58,639 nt of DNA from Bradyrhizobium sp. S69 (GCF_009766005.1 NZ_LMUK01000023.1:54528-113166); one strand, 5' to 3'; shown: positions 1 through 8,018, numbered from the stretch's first letter. Notes: generated by a model from the sequence alone, not told the origin. Translations and numbers: made by a program.

Positions 1-379
1 CGTCCACTTGGCACGCCAGTTCCGCACCGGGCTCGGCGAACGAGCGAACCTCGCAGGTGCCTTCCCATTCCGGCATGTGCTGCCGGTGGAGCTGCATGAA
101 TTCGACCGCCGACGCCACCGCCTCCTCCTTGTCGCGCAGCTCGAAGATCGCGTAGCCGCCGATCAGCTCCTTGGTTTCCACGAACGGGCCATCGACGACG
201 CTGAGTTTGCCGTCCGCGATCCTGACCTGCGCCCCCATGGCGACCGGCATCAACCCGCCACTGTCCAGCATCCTCCCGGCCTTGATCTCGCGGTCGGCCA
301 GTTTGTGCATGGCCTCCATCAGTGCCGGCGTCGGATATTGATTGGGCCGCGGCGTGGTAACGATATACATGAAGCGCAT
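1..379 (-). CDS. YCII-related domain protein (partial, 3' end outside window)
   Basis: About 126 residues are visible before the window edge. The protein starts MRFMYIVTTPRPN and contains the stretch DGPFVETKELIGGYAIFEL, which is typical of the YCII/DGPF family (small ferredoxin-like fold proteins, often next to ECF sigma factors). Family members are thought to be small-molecule-binding or enzymatic, with no settled reaction. The conserved motif lies mid-protein and the length already matches a complete member, so only the last few residues should be missing. The ATG at 377-379 has a purine-rich upstream stretch (GGAG). No sigma factor is seen on the visible side; the next gene upstream is a GST in the same orientation, 133 bp away. 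Confidence 0.85.
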   Translation of the reverse strand, partial: MRFMYIVTTPRPNQYPTPALMEAMHKLADREIKAGRMLDSGGLMPVAMGAQVRIADGKLSVVDGPFVETKELIGGYAIFELRDKEEAVASAVEFMQLHRQHMPEWEGTCEVRSFAEPGAELACQVD

Positions 380-512
380 CGAAAAACTCCCTGATCGAGG
401 CGAGCCGCGGCCCCCCGGGGCTCGCGGAACTTCTCGCTATTGGGAACGACGAACGGGCCTATGGCGGATCGACAGGCCGGACAGAAAAAGTTTACGCCGG
501 TCCCCGAGAATG

Positions 513-1166
513 TCACCCGGCCGGTGTATGTCGCCGCGGCGGGCCCGGGGGCGGAATCGTCCGCACGAAGCTCGGCCGTGCCGAATGGGTCTGGTGATAG
601 CGGCCGAGCGGCGTGGAAACGTCCAGCATTTGACCGGATTCCGGCAGCAGTTTCAGGTAATGCAGCATCGGCAGAACATAAATGTCGGCCAGTGTGAAGC
701 TATCGCCGACCAGATAGCCGCTCGGGGCGACCGTCTTGTCCAGCAGCGCGAGTTGCTCGCGTACTTTGGGCAGCAGCGCATCGATCCTCGCGCGATCGGG
801 CTTGCCGTCGGCGGTCATGGGAAAGGCGTAGGCGAGCAGATAGGTCCGGATCAGCAATGGATCCAGCAGGGTATTGACCAGCGACACCCATTGCTCGGTG
901 AGCGCGCCAAGCCGCGGATCGGCGGGGATCAGCCGAGGCTCCGGAAAAGTGCGATCGAGATAGGTCGCGATGGCCTTGGATTCGCAGAGCATGAAGTCGC
1001 CATGGCGCAGCACCGGCATCCGGCCAAAGGGATGGATCGCAAAAATCTCGGGCGCAGCCAGCTCGGCCTCGGTCAGCGAATAGTCGATCCCTTTCTCCTC
1101 GCAAACCATGCGCACGACGCGCGTATAGCTCGATCGCGACGAGCCGATGATTTCCGGCTTTGACAT
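513..1166 (-). CDS. Glutathione S-transferase family protein
   Basis: This is a 217-residue protein with an N-terminal thioredoxin-like domain (about residues 1-80) and an alpha-helical C-terminal domain (about 90-205). The segment GRMPVLRHGDFMLCESKAI carries the cis-Pro before Val and the E-S pair that bind the glutathione gamma-glutamyl group. YLVGDSFTLADIYVLPML is the usual C-terminal N-capping box region. GSTs conjugate or reduce electrophiles in the cytoplasm; the substrate cannot be read from sequence. The gene lies just downstream of the ArsR-AHSA1 pair on the same strand (14 bp gap), so it may be the third gene of that operon and detoxification-related. Confidence 0.88.
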   Translation of the reverse strand: MSKPEIIGSSRSSYTRVVRMVCEEKGIDYSLTEAELAAPEIFAIHPFGRMPVLRHGDFMLCESKAIATYLDRTFPEPRLIPADPRLGALTEQWVSLVNTLLDPLLIRTYLLAYAFPMTADGKPDRARIDALLPKVREQLALLDKTVAPSGYLVGDSFTLADIYVLPMLHYLKLLPESGQMLDVSTPLGRYHQTHSARPSFVRTIPPPGPPRRHTPAG

Positions 1167-1180
1167 GCCTTGGGCTCCCG

Positions 1181-1627
1181 CTATGCGCCGACCATCCTCG
1201 CCATTCGGTCACAACTTGCCGACCAGCCGCGATCGTGGTTGTCGCGGGCCAGCCTGGTCTCAAAGCTCTGTTGCACCAACACGATCCGCGTCCCGCCGGG
1301 CGCCGGCTCGAAACGGACAGAGACCTTGGTCTCGTGGCCGCGCATGCCGGACGCATCCTCCCAAGCCCAGGTAAAGGCGAGCCGGCGCGGCGGCTCAACG
1401 ATATGATAGACCCCACTGGTCGCGATGGTGGCGCCATCCGGTCGGCGCAGCATGGTGCGCCAGCGCCCTCCCGGTCTCACATCGAGCGTATCGACCAAGG
1501 CCTCGTAGCCGTCGGGGGCCCACCATTTGACGAGTTCAGCCGGCCTCACCCAGAGATCAAACAGCATTTCAGGCGGCGACGGAATCAGGCGCTCCAACCG
1601 AAGCGTGGTCTCTTCCGGGTCGCTCAT
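1181..1627 (-). CDS. AHSA1/SRPBCC-domain protein
   Basis: A 148-residue START-like (SRPBCC/AHSA1) protein beginning MSDPEETTLRLERLIPSPPE, followed by the family landmarks LFDLWVRPAELVKWWAPDG and a C-terminal region rich in TRIVLVQQSF-type strands. The fold binds hydrophobic ligands in a deep cavity. In many Proteobacteria an ArsR gene immediately precedes such a gene, as here. The start at 1627 overlaps the ArsR stop by four bases (ATGA), so the two are translationally coupled. A longer in-frame extension exists but lies inside the ArsR gene and is rejected. The ligand is unknown. Confidence 0.88.
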   Translation of the reverse strand: MSDPEETTLRLERLIPSPPEMLFDLWVRPAELVKWWAPDGYEALVDTLDVRPGGRWRTMLRRPDGATIATSGVYHIVEPPRRLAFTWAWEDASGMRGHETKVSVRFEPAPGGTRIVLVQQSFETRLARDNHDRGWSASCDRMARMVGA

Positions 1628-1971
1628 GTCTTTCTCCGTTTCGACGTCCTCGCCGCCGCCAGCGCCTCCAGCCGATCGAGCGCACCCGTCCAATATCGCT
1701 GCTGCCGCGAAAGCCATTTCTCCGCCGGTCGGAGCGCGTCGGCGCGAATCCGTACATAACGCCATTGCCGCTCGACGCGGCGCTCGATCAGCCCGGCCCG
1801 CTCCAGCACCTGCAGATGACGGGTGACCGCAGGGGCACTGATATCAAAGGGTTTGGCGACATCGCCGACCGAGAGTTCGCCGGAGGACAGAAGACGTTCG
1901 ATGATGGCCCGCCGCGTCGGATCGGCGAGGGCCGAGAACACGTGATCAAGCTGGGGAGCCGAGGTGGACAT
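1624..1971 (-). CDS. ArsR-family winged-helix transcriptional regulator
   Basis: A 115-residue protein with a single ArsR-type winged helix: the LDHVFSALADPTRRAIIERL start and the recognition-helix region DISAPAVTRHLQVLERAGLI. No cysteine pair of the CxC metal-binding type is visible, so this is not an arsenic or zinc sensor of the classical kind. It belongs to the ArsR subgroup that pairs with AHSA1 proteins. It overlaps the AHSA1 gene by 4 bp. The region upstream (1972-2050) is strikingly AT-rich and contains a 16-bp perfect palindrome, the likely autoregulatory operator. Confidence 0.9.
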   Translation of the reverse strand: MSTSAPQLDHVFSALADPTRRAIIERLLSSGELSVGDVAKPFDISAPAVTRHLQVLERAGLIERRVERQWRYVRIRADALRPAEKWLSRQQRYWTGALDRLEALAAARTSKRRKT

Positions 1972-2008
1972 CGAAAGCCGTTATTCAAATGGGCTAATAC
2001 TTAATGCA

Positions 2009-2024
2009 TATGTTAATTAACATA
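2009..2024. promoter_or_regulatory. Candidate ArsR operator: perfect 16-bp palindrome
   Basis: TATGTTAATTAACATA is a perfect inverted repeat 38-53 bp upstream of the ArsR start codon, inside an AT-rich island (about 1985-2045) in otherwise GC-rich DNA. The flanks (TTAATGCA on one side, CATGTTTATTAA on the other) extend it imperfectly. Its position fits an operator or promoter for the arsR-AHSA1-GST transcription unit. Binding by the adjacent regulator is inference. Confidence 0.55.
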
Positions 2025-2132
2025 CATGTTTATTAATATAACGCAACAGCCTCGTTACGGCGCGATCCAACGCTCAATCTCTTAGGGCGTTATGAAGTCA
2101 GGTTGAGTTGGCGCAGCATGCTCAGTCTGCTC

Positions 2133-2298
2133 CCTCGCCCCGCTCTTGCGGGGTCGAGACGAGCAAAGCCCGCTCTTGGAGGGTTGGGGTGAGGGACTGC
2201 TTCCACGAAAACGGTGAGCGTAAGACTCGCGGACAGTCCCCCTCACCCGGATCGCATCTAGCGATGCGATCCAACCTCTCACCGCAAGCGGGGCGAGG
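2133..2298. repeat. Intergenic palindromic repeat (CCTCGCCCCGC ... GCGGGGCGAGG type)
   Basis: This occupies most of the 1972-2350 gap between arsR and the Inh-like gene. The outer arms CCTCGCCCCGC and GCGGGGCGAGG are inverted copies. Inside are the phrases GTTGGGGTGAGGG and CCCCTCACCC and a local hairpin GGATCGCAT/ATGCGATCC. The same phrase family (CCCTCACCC, CCTCTCCC, GGGAGAGG) recurs near 5767-5874, 16180, 24813-24973 and 35022 in this window. It is a dispersed palindromic element and also a plausible terminator zone for the minus-strand operon ending at 2351. Confidence 0.7.
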
Positions 2299-2350
2299 TC
2301 AAGCAAATCGGCGCCGATCGATTGCAGCGATCTCGACCCGCCCCGCGCGT

Positions 2351-3052
2351 CTACTGCCGCAGCATGATCAGCGGATCGGCGCTGTCGGGCACCCGGCGCC
2401 ATTGGGCGTTGTCGTCGGCCTCGAACGACCAGGTGTCGCCGCGGGCCGACTGCAGCAGGATCTGGCCGTGATCGAGCCGCCACTGCGTCGGCGCAAAGGC
2501 GGCAATGGCCGGATCGCATTTGGGCTTGAGGAAGACCTGGAAATTGTCCGCCGTCGCCTCGGTATTGGTCAGGGTCAGGCCGCAGATCTGGTCGCCGTTG
2601 CCGCGGACCATCGCCCAGTCGCCGATCATCTGGTCCATGGATTTCGCCAGCGAGCGCGCCGCGGCGAGGTTTTGCAGGATATAGACCCCCTCGCCGGTCC
2701 GAAGCCCCTCGAAAATCCCGGTTTCGACTTCGGTGAAATCGATCACCGGCTGACCCGTGGCATCCTGCAAGCGAACGATATCGCCGAGCCCCTTGATGCT
2801 CCAGGAGTTGATGTCGACGGTGAACGGCAGCGCCTTGGGGCACGCAGGCTCGAGCTCGAGCTTCATGCCGAGCGGCGTCGCATCGCTCTTCAGGGTGATC
2901 ACGCAGGTCTTGCTGCGTTCGGTGGTCGAGAGTTCCCACTGCCCGACCATGTCTTTTTTCAGGGTCGAGGTATCCTGCGCCCGCGCCGGCGCGCCGCAGG
3001 CCATCGCCGCCACCAGGGCGACGATGGCGATGCGCGCGCGACGGCTTGTCAT
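2351..3052 (-). CDS. Secreted AprI/Inh-like protein with two tandem inhibitor-type domains
   Basis: A 233-residue protein with a cleavable signal peptide (MTSRRARIAIVALVAAMACG, cut near ARA-QD). Two homologous halves follow, about 27-130 and 135-233. Each has a G-x-W near its start, a Cys followed about 22 residues later by a second Cys (C50/C71 and C157/C179), and the second half ends W-x-x-x-P-x-x-x-x-P-L-x-M-L. This is the lipocalin-like AprI/Inh fold, whose known members inhibit metalloproteases in the periplasm. The ATG at 3052 has AAGG seven bases upstream. An ATG at 3070 overlapping the previous stop (TGATG) is the alternative start. Last gene of the transporter operon; protease inhibition is not demonstrated by sequence. 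Confidence 0.72.
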   Translation of the reverse strand: MTSRRARIAIVALVAAMACGAPARAQDTSTLKKDMVGQWELSTTERSKTCVITLKSDATPLGMKLELEPACPKALPFTVDINSWSIKGLGDIVRLQDATGQPVIDFTEVETGIFEGLRTGEGVYILQNLAAARSLAKSMDQMIGDWAMVRGNGDQICGLTLTNTEATADNFQVFLKPKCDPAIAAFAPTQWRLDHGQILLQSARGDTWSFEADDNAQWRRVPDSADPLIMLRQ

Positions 3053-3069
3053 CGGCGGGCCTTGTCGCA

Positions 3070-4059
3070 TCAGCGTGGCTTGGCCGGGGTTTCCGCAACC
3101 GGGGTCAGCGGCGGCTTGCCGGCAAACCAGGTTTTCAGATTGTCGACCACGAGTTGATCCATCGCATTGCGCGTCACCACCGACGCCGAGCCGATATGCG
3201 GCAGCAGCACGACATTCTGCATCGCCTTCAATTCGTCCGGCACATTCGGTTCTTTTTCGAACACATCGAGGCCGGCGGCCAGGATGGTCCCGGATTTCAG
3301 CGCCGCGATCAAAGCCTGCTCGTCGATCACGGTGCCGCGCGCGACATTGATGATGACGCCGCGCGGCCCCAGCGCCTTCATCACCTCGGCGTTGACCATC
3401 TTGTTGGTGCTGGCCCCGCCGGGAACGATCACCACCAGCGTATCGACCGCCTTCGCCATCTCGATCAAATCGGGATAGTGCTTGTAGGAGACGCCGGCCG
3501 CCGGATTGCGGGTGTGATAGACCACTGGAACCAGCGAGGCGTCGAGCCGGCGCGCGATCGCCTGGCCGATACGGCCCATGCCGACCATGCCGACCTTGCG
3601 GTCGCGCAGCGATCCGACGCTGAGCGGGAAATTCTGCGTCGACCACAGCCCCGACCGCAGATAACGATCGGCCTTGACGAATTCGCGGACGGTCGAGATC
3701 AACAACCCGAACGCGATGTCGGCGACTTCCTCGGTCAGCACGTCGGGCGTGTTGGTGACGATGATGTTGTGGTCACGCGCGTAATTGGCGTCGACATGGT
3801 CGTAGCCGACACCGAAGCTGGAGACGATCTCGAGCTTCGGGAACCTGGCCAGCGTGGTGCCGTCGCCCCGCACCGAATTATAGGTGATGGCGGCGCCCCG
3901 GATTTTCGCGGCGTCCGCCGCGCTGAGCCGTTCGAGGTCGTGCGTGGTCTCGAACTTGTGAAGGACGAATTGGTCGGAAAACCCATTGTCGACGATCGGC
4001 TTGCTTGGGCCGTAGATCAACAGATCGATCTTCTCGGACGAAATATTCCCACTCGGCAT
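3070..4059 (-). CDS. D-isomer-specific 2-hydroxyacid dehydrogenase (NAD(P)-dependent)
   Basis: A 329-residue cytoplasmic enzyme of the glyoxylate/hydroxypyruvate reductase group. The Rossmann motif GMGRIG is at about 160-165. The catalytic triad is R241 (in NVARGTVIDE), E270 (in FEKEPNVP) and H288 (in LPHIGSAS). The substrate-side stretch SSFGVGYDHVD is also conserved. It reduces 2-oxo acids to D-2-hydroxy acids or the reverse. The start at 4059 shares one base with the permease stop (TGATG), which indicates translational coupling with the ABC transporter, so the imported substrate may be or may yield a 2-oxo or 2-hydroxy acid (inference). Confidence 0.9.
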   Translation of the reverse strand: MPSGNISSEKIDLLIYGPSKPIVDNGFSDQFVLHKFETTHDLERLSAADAAKIRGAAITYNSVRGDGTTLARFPKLEIVSSFGVGYDHVDANYARDHNIIVTNTPDVLTEEVADIAFGLLISTVREFVKADRYLRSGLWSTQNFPLSVGSLRDRKVGMVGMGRIGQAIARRLDASLVPVVYHTRNPAAGVSYKHYPDLIEMAKAVDTLVVIVPGGASTNKMVNAEVMKALGPRGVIINVARGTVIDEQALIAALKSGTILAAGLDVFEKEPNVPDELKAMQNVVLLPHIGSASVVTRNAMDQLVVDNLKTWFAGKPPLTPVAETPAKPR

Positions 4060-4910
4060 CAGTTTTCCTTTCGAAGCGCGCTCTCGTGCCAGCGCCGCAA
4101 TATCAGGTGCGAAACTAGCGCGAGCAGCCCATAGATGACAATCCCGGCGGCGGAGAGCAACAGTAACGCGGCGAACATCCGGGGAATGTTGAGACGATAA
4201 CCGGATTCCGCGATCCGGTAGGCAAGGCCCGAGCCCGCGCCGGCCGAGCCCGCAGCGATCTCGGCGACCACCGCGCCGATCAGCGACAGGCCGCCGGCGA
4301 TCCGCAGGCCGCCCAGGATGAACGGCAGCGCCGCGGGCAATTTGAGATAGCGCAGCGTCTGCAGCCGCGAGGCGCCGTAGAGCTGAAACAGGCCGGCCAG
4401 ATTGCGGTCCACCGAATTGAGGCCGAGCGTGGTGTTGGACAGCACCGGAAAAAATCCGACGATCCAGGCGCAGACGATCACCGCGGTGTGCTGTGGCAGG
4501 TAAATCAGCAACAGCGGCGCGATCGCGATCACCGGCGTGACTTGCAGGATCACCGCATAGGGAAACAGCGAATATTCCAGCCATTTCGATTGATTGAACA
4601 ATAGCGCCAGCAAGATGCCGCCGACCGCGGCGGCGACGAATCCCTCCAATGTCGTCAGCAGGGTCGTCACCAGCGATTGCGACAGGATCGGCCAATCCCT
4701 CAGCAGCGTCTCAAAGACCGCCTGCGGTCCCGGCAGCACGTAAGGCGGAATATCGTTGATCCGCACCACGAGGCTCCATGCCGCAATGCCGGCCGCGAGT
4801 ACCACGATCGGCAGCAGGATCCGGACCAGGCCCAACGAGCCGCTCACGGTGGAGCGATCGGGCGCGACCTGCCCGGTGGTCGATGCTGGCGGCGTCCGCG
4901 GGGAACTCAT
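4059..4910 (-). CDS. ABC transporter permease, NitT/TauT (SsuC-like) family
   Basis: A 283-residue inner-membrane protein with about six transmembrane segments and the EAA-type cytoplasmic loop near LYGASRLQTLRYLKLPAALP, which docks on the ATPase. The first TM follows a 30-residue cytoplasmic N-terminus (ILLPIVVLAAGIAAWSLVV). It pairs with the ATPase directly upstream, sharing one base (TGATG at 4908-4912). The family imports sulfonates, nitrate, pyrimidine precursors, riboflavin and others. The associated binding protein is RibY/ThiY-like in general appearance, so the substrate is undecided. Confidence 0.9.
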   Translation of the reverse strand: MSSPRTPPASTTGQVAPDRSTVSGSLGLVRILLPIVVLAAGIAAWSLVVRINDIPPYVLPGPQAVFETLLRDWPILSQSLVTTLLTTLEGFVAAAVGGILLALLFNQSKWLEYSLFPYAVILQVTPVIAIAPLLLIYLPQHTAVIVCAWIVGFFPVLSNTTLGLNSVDRNLAGLFQLYGASRLQTLRYLKLPAALPFILGGLRIAGGLSLIGAVVAEIAAGSAGAGSGLAYRIAESGYRLNIPRMFAALLLLSAAGIVIYGLLALVSHLILRRWHESALRKEN

Positions 4911-5713
4911 CACACCGGCTGTCCCTGGTGCAGCGGCGCCAACGCGTTGGAGACAATGCGGCAATAGCCGGCATATTCCACCGAGGTTCGAAAGTCCTCC
5001 TGGCGCGGTTGCGGCGCATCGATGCGAAATTCGGCGGCGATGCGTCCGGGCCGTGCGGTCATCACGATCACCCGCTGCGACAGATACACCGACTCGAACA
5101 CCGAATGCGTGACGAAGATGACGGTCTTGCGCAGATCGCGCCAAAGCTTCAGCAGATCATTGTTGAGCCGAAAGCGCGTGATCTCATCGAGCGCAGCGAA
5201 CGGCTCGTCCATCAACAGGATGTCCGGATCGGTGACCAGCGCACGCGCCAGCGAAACCCGCATCTTCATACCGCCGGACAATTCGCGCGGAAAAGCACCG
5301 GCGAATTCACCGAGCCCTACCTGCGCCAGCGCCTGATCGACGCGCGCGTTGGCTTCCGGAGGCGGCGTGTGCGCGAGCTTGAGGGGCAGCCGCACGTTCT
5401 CGCGGACGCTGGCCCATGGCATCAAGGTCGGCTCCTGAAACACAAAGCCGATGTCGCGCCCCGCGCGCGTCTGCGAGTTGCGACGCGAGACGTGGACAGT
5501 GCCGGACGTCGGCGTAGTGAGGCCCGCGATCAGGCGCAGCGCGGTCGACTTGCCGCAGCCCGACGGCCCGAGCAGCGACACGAATTCGCCCTGTCGTACG
5601 TCGAGATCGAGCGGGCCGAGCGCCAGCAGCCCATTGTCATAGCGCTTGGTCGCGCCGCGCAGGCTGACCGCGAGGCTGCCGAGAACGTTTTCGGACAAAG
5701 CGGGATCGGGCAT
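4910..5713 (-). CDS. ABC transporter ATP-binding protein, NitT/TauT (SsuB-like) family
   Basis: A 267-residue ATPase with Walker A GPSGCGKS, Q-loop FVFQEPTLMPW, signature LSGGM, Walker B ILLMDEP and H-loop VTHSVFES. It energises the permease encoded immediately downstream. The ATG at 5713 lies just after a gap of about 207 bp that carries a strong hairpin pair separating it from the substrate-binding-protein gene. That gap is the only untranslated break in the operon. Confidence 0.92.
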   Translation of the reverse strand: MPDPALSENVLGSLAVSLRGATKRYDNGLLALGPLDLDVRQGEFVSLLGPSGCGKSTALRLIAGLTTPTSGTVHVSRRNSQTRAGRDIGFVFQEPTLMPWASVRENVRLPLKLAHTPPPEANARVDQALAQVGLGEFAGAFPRELSGGMKMRVSLARALVTDPDILLMDEPFAALDEITRFRLNNDLLKLWRDLRKTVIFVTHSVFESVYLSQRVIVMTARPGRIAAEFRIDAPQPRQEDFRTSVEYAGYCRIVSNALAPLHQGQPV

Positions 5714-5766
5714 TGCGCCTCTAGAGTGGGATGACTTTTAATTGAGTCGGTCTGGCCCAGCAGTTC

Positions 5767-5874
5767 AAACCACCTCTCCCCGTCGGGGAGAGGTGGTTTG
5801 CGCAGCAAATCGGGTGAGGGCGCTTAACGAGAGGCCGTAACCCCTCACCCCAACCCTCTCCCAACGGGAGAGGG
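5767..5874. repeat. Two strong hairpins between SBP and ATPase genes
   Basis: AAACCACCTCTCCCC (5767-5781) pairs perfectly with its inverse at 5785-5799 around a 3-base loop, a 15-bp stem. CCCTCTCCC (5854-5862) pairs with GGGAGAGGG (5866-5874) around another 3-base loop. The phrases CGGGTGAGGG and CCCCTCACCCC lie between them. This is a member of the same dispersed element seen at 2133, 24813 and elsewhere. In the operon transcript it would sit directly 3' of the SBP cistron. Confidence 0.75.
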
Positions 5875-5920
5875 AGCGCGCTGCAGTTGTCGATACAACT
5901 CGATCCAATCTCATCATGCC

Positions 5921-6946
5921 CTAGTTCTTGTCCTTGGGCCGCAAATCGACGCCGACGCCCTTGTTGGCGAAACGCAGCGTGTAGCCCTTGCGGAAGTCGA
6001 TATCGGAATGCACCACGCCGGCGCGAACCATCTTGTCGAAGAAGCTGGCGACCCGCTCATCGGTCATGGCGCCGATGCCGTTTTTCACCGCATCGCCGGA
6101 ATCGACGATGCCGTATTCCTTCAGCTTGGCGACGGAATAGGCCAGCAAATCGTCGGTCATTTCCGGATTGAGTTTCTTGATCAGCGCATTGCCGGGCGCG
6201 TTATCGCCGTACAGATAGTGGTACCAGCCGACGATCGAGGCGTCGACGAAGCGCTGCACCAGATCCGGCTTCTTGTCGATCAGGTCGCTGCGGGTTTCGA
6301 TCAAGGTCGAATAGGTGTTGAAACCATAATCCGCCAGCAACAGCACGCCGGGCTTGAACTTGGCGGCTTGTTCGACCGCGTAAGGCTCGGACGTGACGTA
6401 ACCCTGCATCGCGCTCTGCTTGTCGGCGACGAACGGCTGCGAATTGAACGTGTAGGGCCTGACCTTGTCCTCGCTGAATTTGTATTCCGATTTCAGCCAT
6501 TGAAAATAGCTCGCGATGCCCTCCTTGGACACGAACAACGTCAGCGGCTTGAGATCTTCCAGTTTGGCGACCTTCGATTCCGGGTGGGTCAGGAAGACCT
6601 GCGGATCCTTCTGGAACATGGCGGCGACCTCGACCACCGGGACCTTATTGGCGACGGCGTCGAACGATTGCAGCGTGTTGGCGCTGAGGAAGAAGTCGAG
6701 CTTGCCGGCGATCAGCAGCATGCGGTTGTTGTCGTTGGGGCCGCCGGGCACGATGGTGACGTCGAGCCCATATTGCTTGTAGGTGCCGTCGGCCAGGGCC
6801 TGGAAAAATCCGCCCTGCTCCCCCTCCGGGAGCCAATTGGTTCCGAACGAGACCTTGTCCAGCGTCTGCGCGCCGGCCGAGGACATCGCCAGCGCCGCGG
6901 CGAACATAGCCGCCGTTAACGCTCGTGGCAAAAGGTCCGGGTTCAT
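5921..6946 (-). CDS. ABC transporter substrate-binding protein (NMT1/ThiY-like)
   Basis: A 341-residue periplasmic protein with a signal peptide (MNPDLLPRALTAAMFAAALA, cleavage after the SAGAQ region). The mature protein begins VSFGTNWLPEGEQGGFFQAL, the usual opening of NMT1/ThiY/RibY proteins, followed by YGLDVTIVPGGPNDNN and LDFFLSANTL. It delivers substrate to the permease/ATPase pair downstream. The start at 6946 puts the signal peptide at the N-terminus; the reading frame stays open for 61 more codons upstream through the 12-bp repeat array, but that extension has no signal-peptide character. The ligand could be a pyrimidine, flavin or other aromatic; not decidable here. Confidence 0.88.
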   Translation of the reverse strand: MNPDLLPRALTAAMFAAALAMSSAGAQTLDKVSFGTNWLPEGEQGGFFQALADGTYKQYGLDVTIVPGGPNDNNRMLLIAGKLDFFLSANTLQSFDAVANKVPVVEVAAMFQKDPQVFLTHPESKVAKLEDLKPLTLFVSKEGIASYFQWLKSEYKFSEDKVRPYTFNSQPFVADKQSAMQGYVTSEPYAVEQAAKFKPGVLLLADYGFNTYSTLIETRSDLIDKKPDLVQRFVDASIVGWYHYLYGDNAPGNALIKKLNPEMTDDLLAYSVAKLKEYGIVDSGDAVKNGIGAMTDERVASFFDKMVRAGVVHSDIDFRKGYTLRFANKGVGVDLRPKDKN

Positions 6947-7033
6947 GATTAGACTCCGTCGATCATTTTGGCCCATGATGGGAGGCACCGGTCCGGTGCG
7001 GTCGCGATCTATGGCCGCTTTTCGGGCATAGGA

Positions 7034-7088
7034 CAAACTAGCTTGCACGCTACTTTTCAAACTAGCTCGCAAACTACCCTGCAAATTG
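7034..7088. promoter_or_regulatory. Five heptamers at exact 12-bp spacing (iteron-like array)
   Basis: CAAACTA occurs at 7034, 7058 and 7070, with variants CACGCTA at 7046 and CAAATTG at 7082. All five start points are exactly 12 bp apart. The array lies between the divergent SBP gene (start 6946) and the creatininase gene (start 7111). It may be a multi-site operator. The period is a multiple of three and one minus-strand frame is open through it, so a coding or slippage origin is the alternative. Confidence 0.55.
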
Positions 7089-7110
7089 GCCGAAAGAAAC
7101 GCCTGGCTCG

Positions 7111-7920
7111 ATGACCTCACCCGTTCCACGCCGCGACTGGACCGACATTCACTGGCCCGATATGGCCGGTGCCGATACGGCGCGGTGGATCGCGGTGCTG
7201 CCGCTGGCGGCGACCGAGCAGCATGGTCCGCATTTGCCGCTCGGCACCGACATCATGATCGCGCAGGCCTATCTGGCGCGGGTCGGTGAAATGCTGCCCG
7301 ACACCATTCCGGCGACATTCCTGCCGCTGCAACCAATCGGGATTTCGACCGAGCACGTCGATTATCCAGGCACGCTGACGTTACCGACCGAAACCGCGCT
7401 GAAGAGCTGGATGGCGCTCGGGACCAGCGTCGCGCGCGCCGGCATCCGGAAACTCGTGCTGGTCACGAGCCATGGCGGCAACAGCGCGGCGATGACGCTG
7501 GTGGCGCAGGATCTGCGCGCGGAATATGGACTTCTCGCGGTCACCACCAGCTGGTCGCGGTTCGGCGCGCCGGATGGATTGTTCTCGGCCGAAGAACTGC
7601 GCCATGGCGTTCATGGCGGCGCGGTCGAGACCTCGATCATGCTGGCGCGCTATCCGCAAACCGTGCGCCGCGAGGCGATCGCCGATTTTCGCCCCAACAG
7701 CATCGCGATGGAAAAGGATTATCGCTGGCTCTCGGCCCATCGGCCGGCGCCATTGGCTTGGCAGGCGCAGGATATTCATCCCGCCGGCGCCGCGGGCGAT
7801 GCGACGCAGGCCTCCGCGGAAAAAGGCGAACGCCTGCTCGATCATGGCGCCGCCGCGTTCTGTGAACTGCTCGCCGATATCGACAAATTCGATGCGACAA
7901 CGCTCGCAGGCCGCCCGTAG
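7111..7920 (+). CDS. Creatininase-family amidohydrolase
   Basis: A 269-residue protein with the complete creatininase metal-site pattern: E36 and H38 in ATEQHGPHLPLGTD, D47, H121 in VTSHGGNS and E173 in HGGAVETS. The family hydrolyses cyclic amides (creatinine) and related N-heterocycles; mycofactocin MftE and FAPy deformylase (ArfB) belong to it. It is divergent from the ABC importer operon across the heptamer array, so it may act on the transported compound (inference). Start ATG 7111; a clear Shine-Dalgarno is not seen. Confidence 0.9.
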   Translation: MTSPVPRRDWTDIHWPDMAGADTARWIAVLPLAATEQHGPHLPLGTDIMIAQAYLARVGEMLPDTIPATFLPLQPIGISTEHVDYPGTLTLPTETALKSWMALGTSVARAGIRKLVLVTSHGGNSAAMTLVAQDLRAEYGLLAVTTSWSRFGAPDGLFSAEELRHGVHGGAVETSIMLARYPQTVRREAIADFRPNSIAMEKDYRWLSAHRPAPLAWQAQDIHPAGAAGDATQASAEKGERLLDHGAAAFCELLADIDKFDATTLAGRP

Positions 7921-7969
7921 GGCGGCATGACTTATCTTCGAATCGTCATCCCGGCCTAGGTCTTCGTTT

Positions 7970-8018
7970 GAGCATGATCTTTTCGGAAAACCGGTTTCCA
8001 CTTTTCCGGATCATGCTC
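7970..8018. repeat. GAGCATGATC palindromic intergenic repeat
   Basis: GAGCATGATC (7970-7979) and GATCATGCTC (8009-8018) form a 10-bp perfect inverted repeat enclosing TTTTCGGAAAACC and CCACTTTTCCG, which pair further. This is a repeat type common in Bradyrhizobium-group genomes (from memory). It lies 50 bp after the creatininase stop and could also serve as its terminator. Confidence 0.7.

Noticed and set aside
342..1163. Long plus-strand open frames covering the GST gene
   Set aside because: They are antisense shadows in GC-rich DNA; the minus-strand frame shows clear GST motifs and operon spacing.
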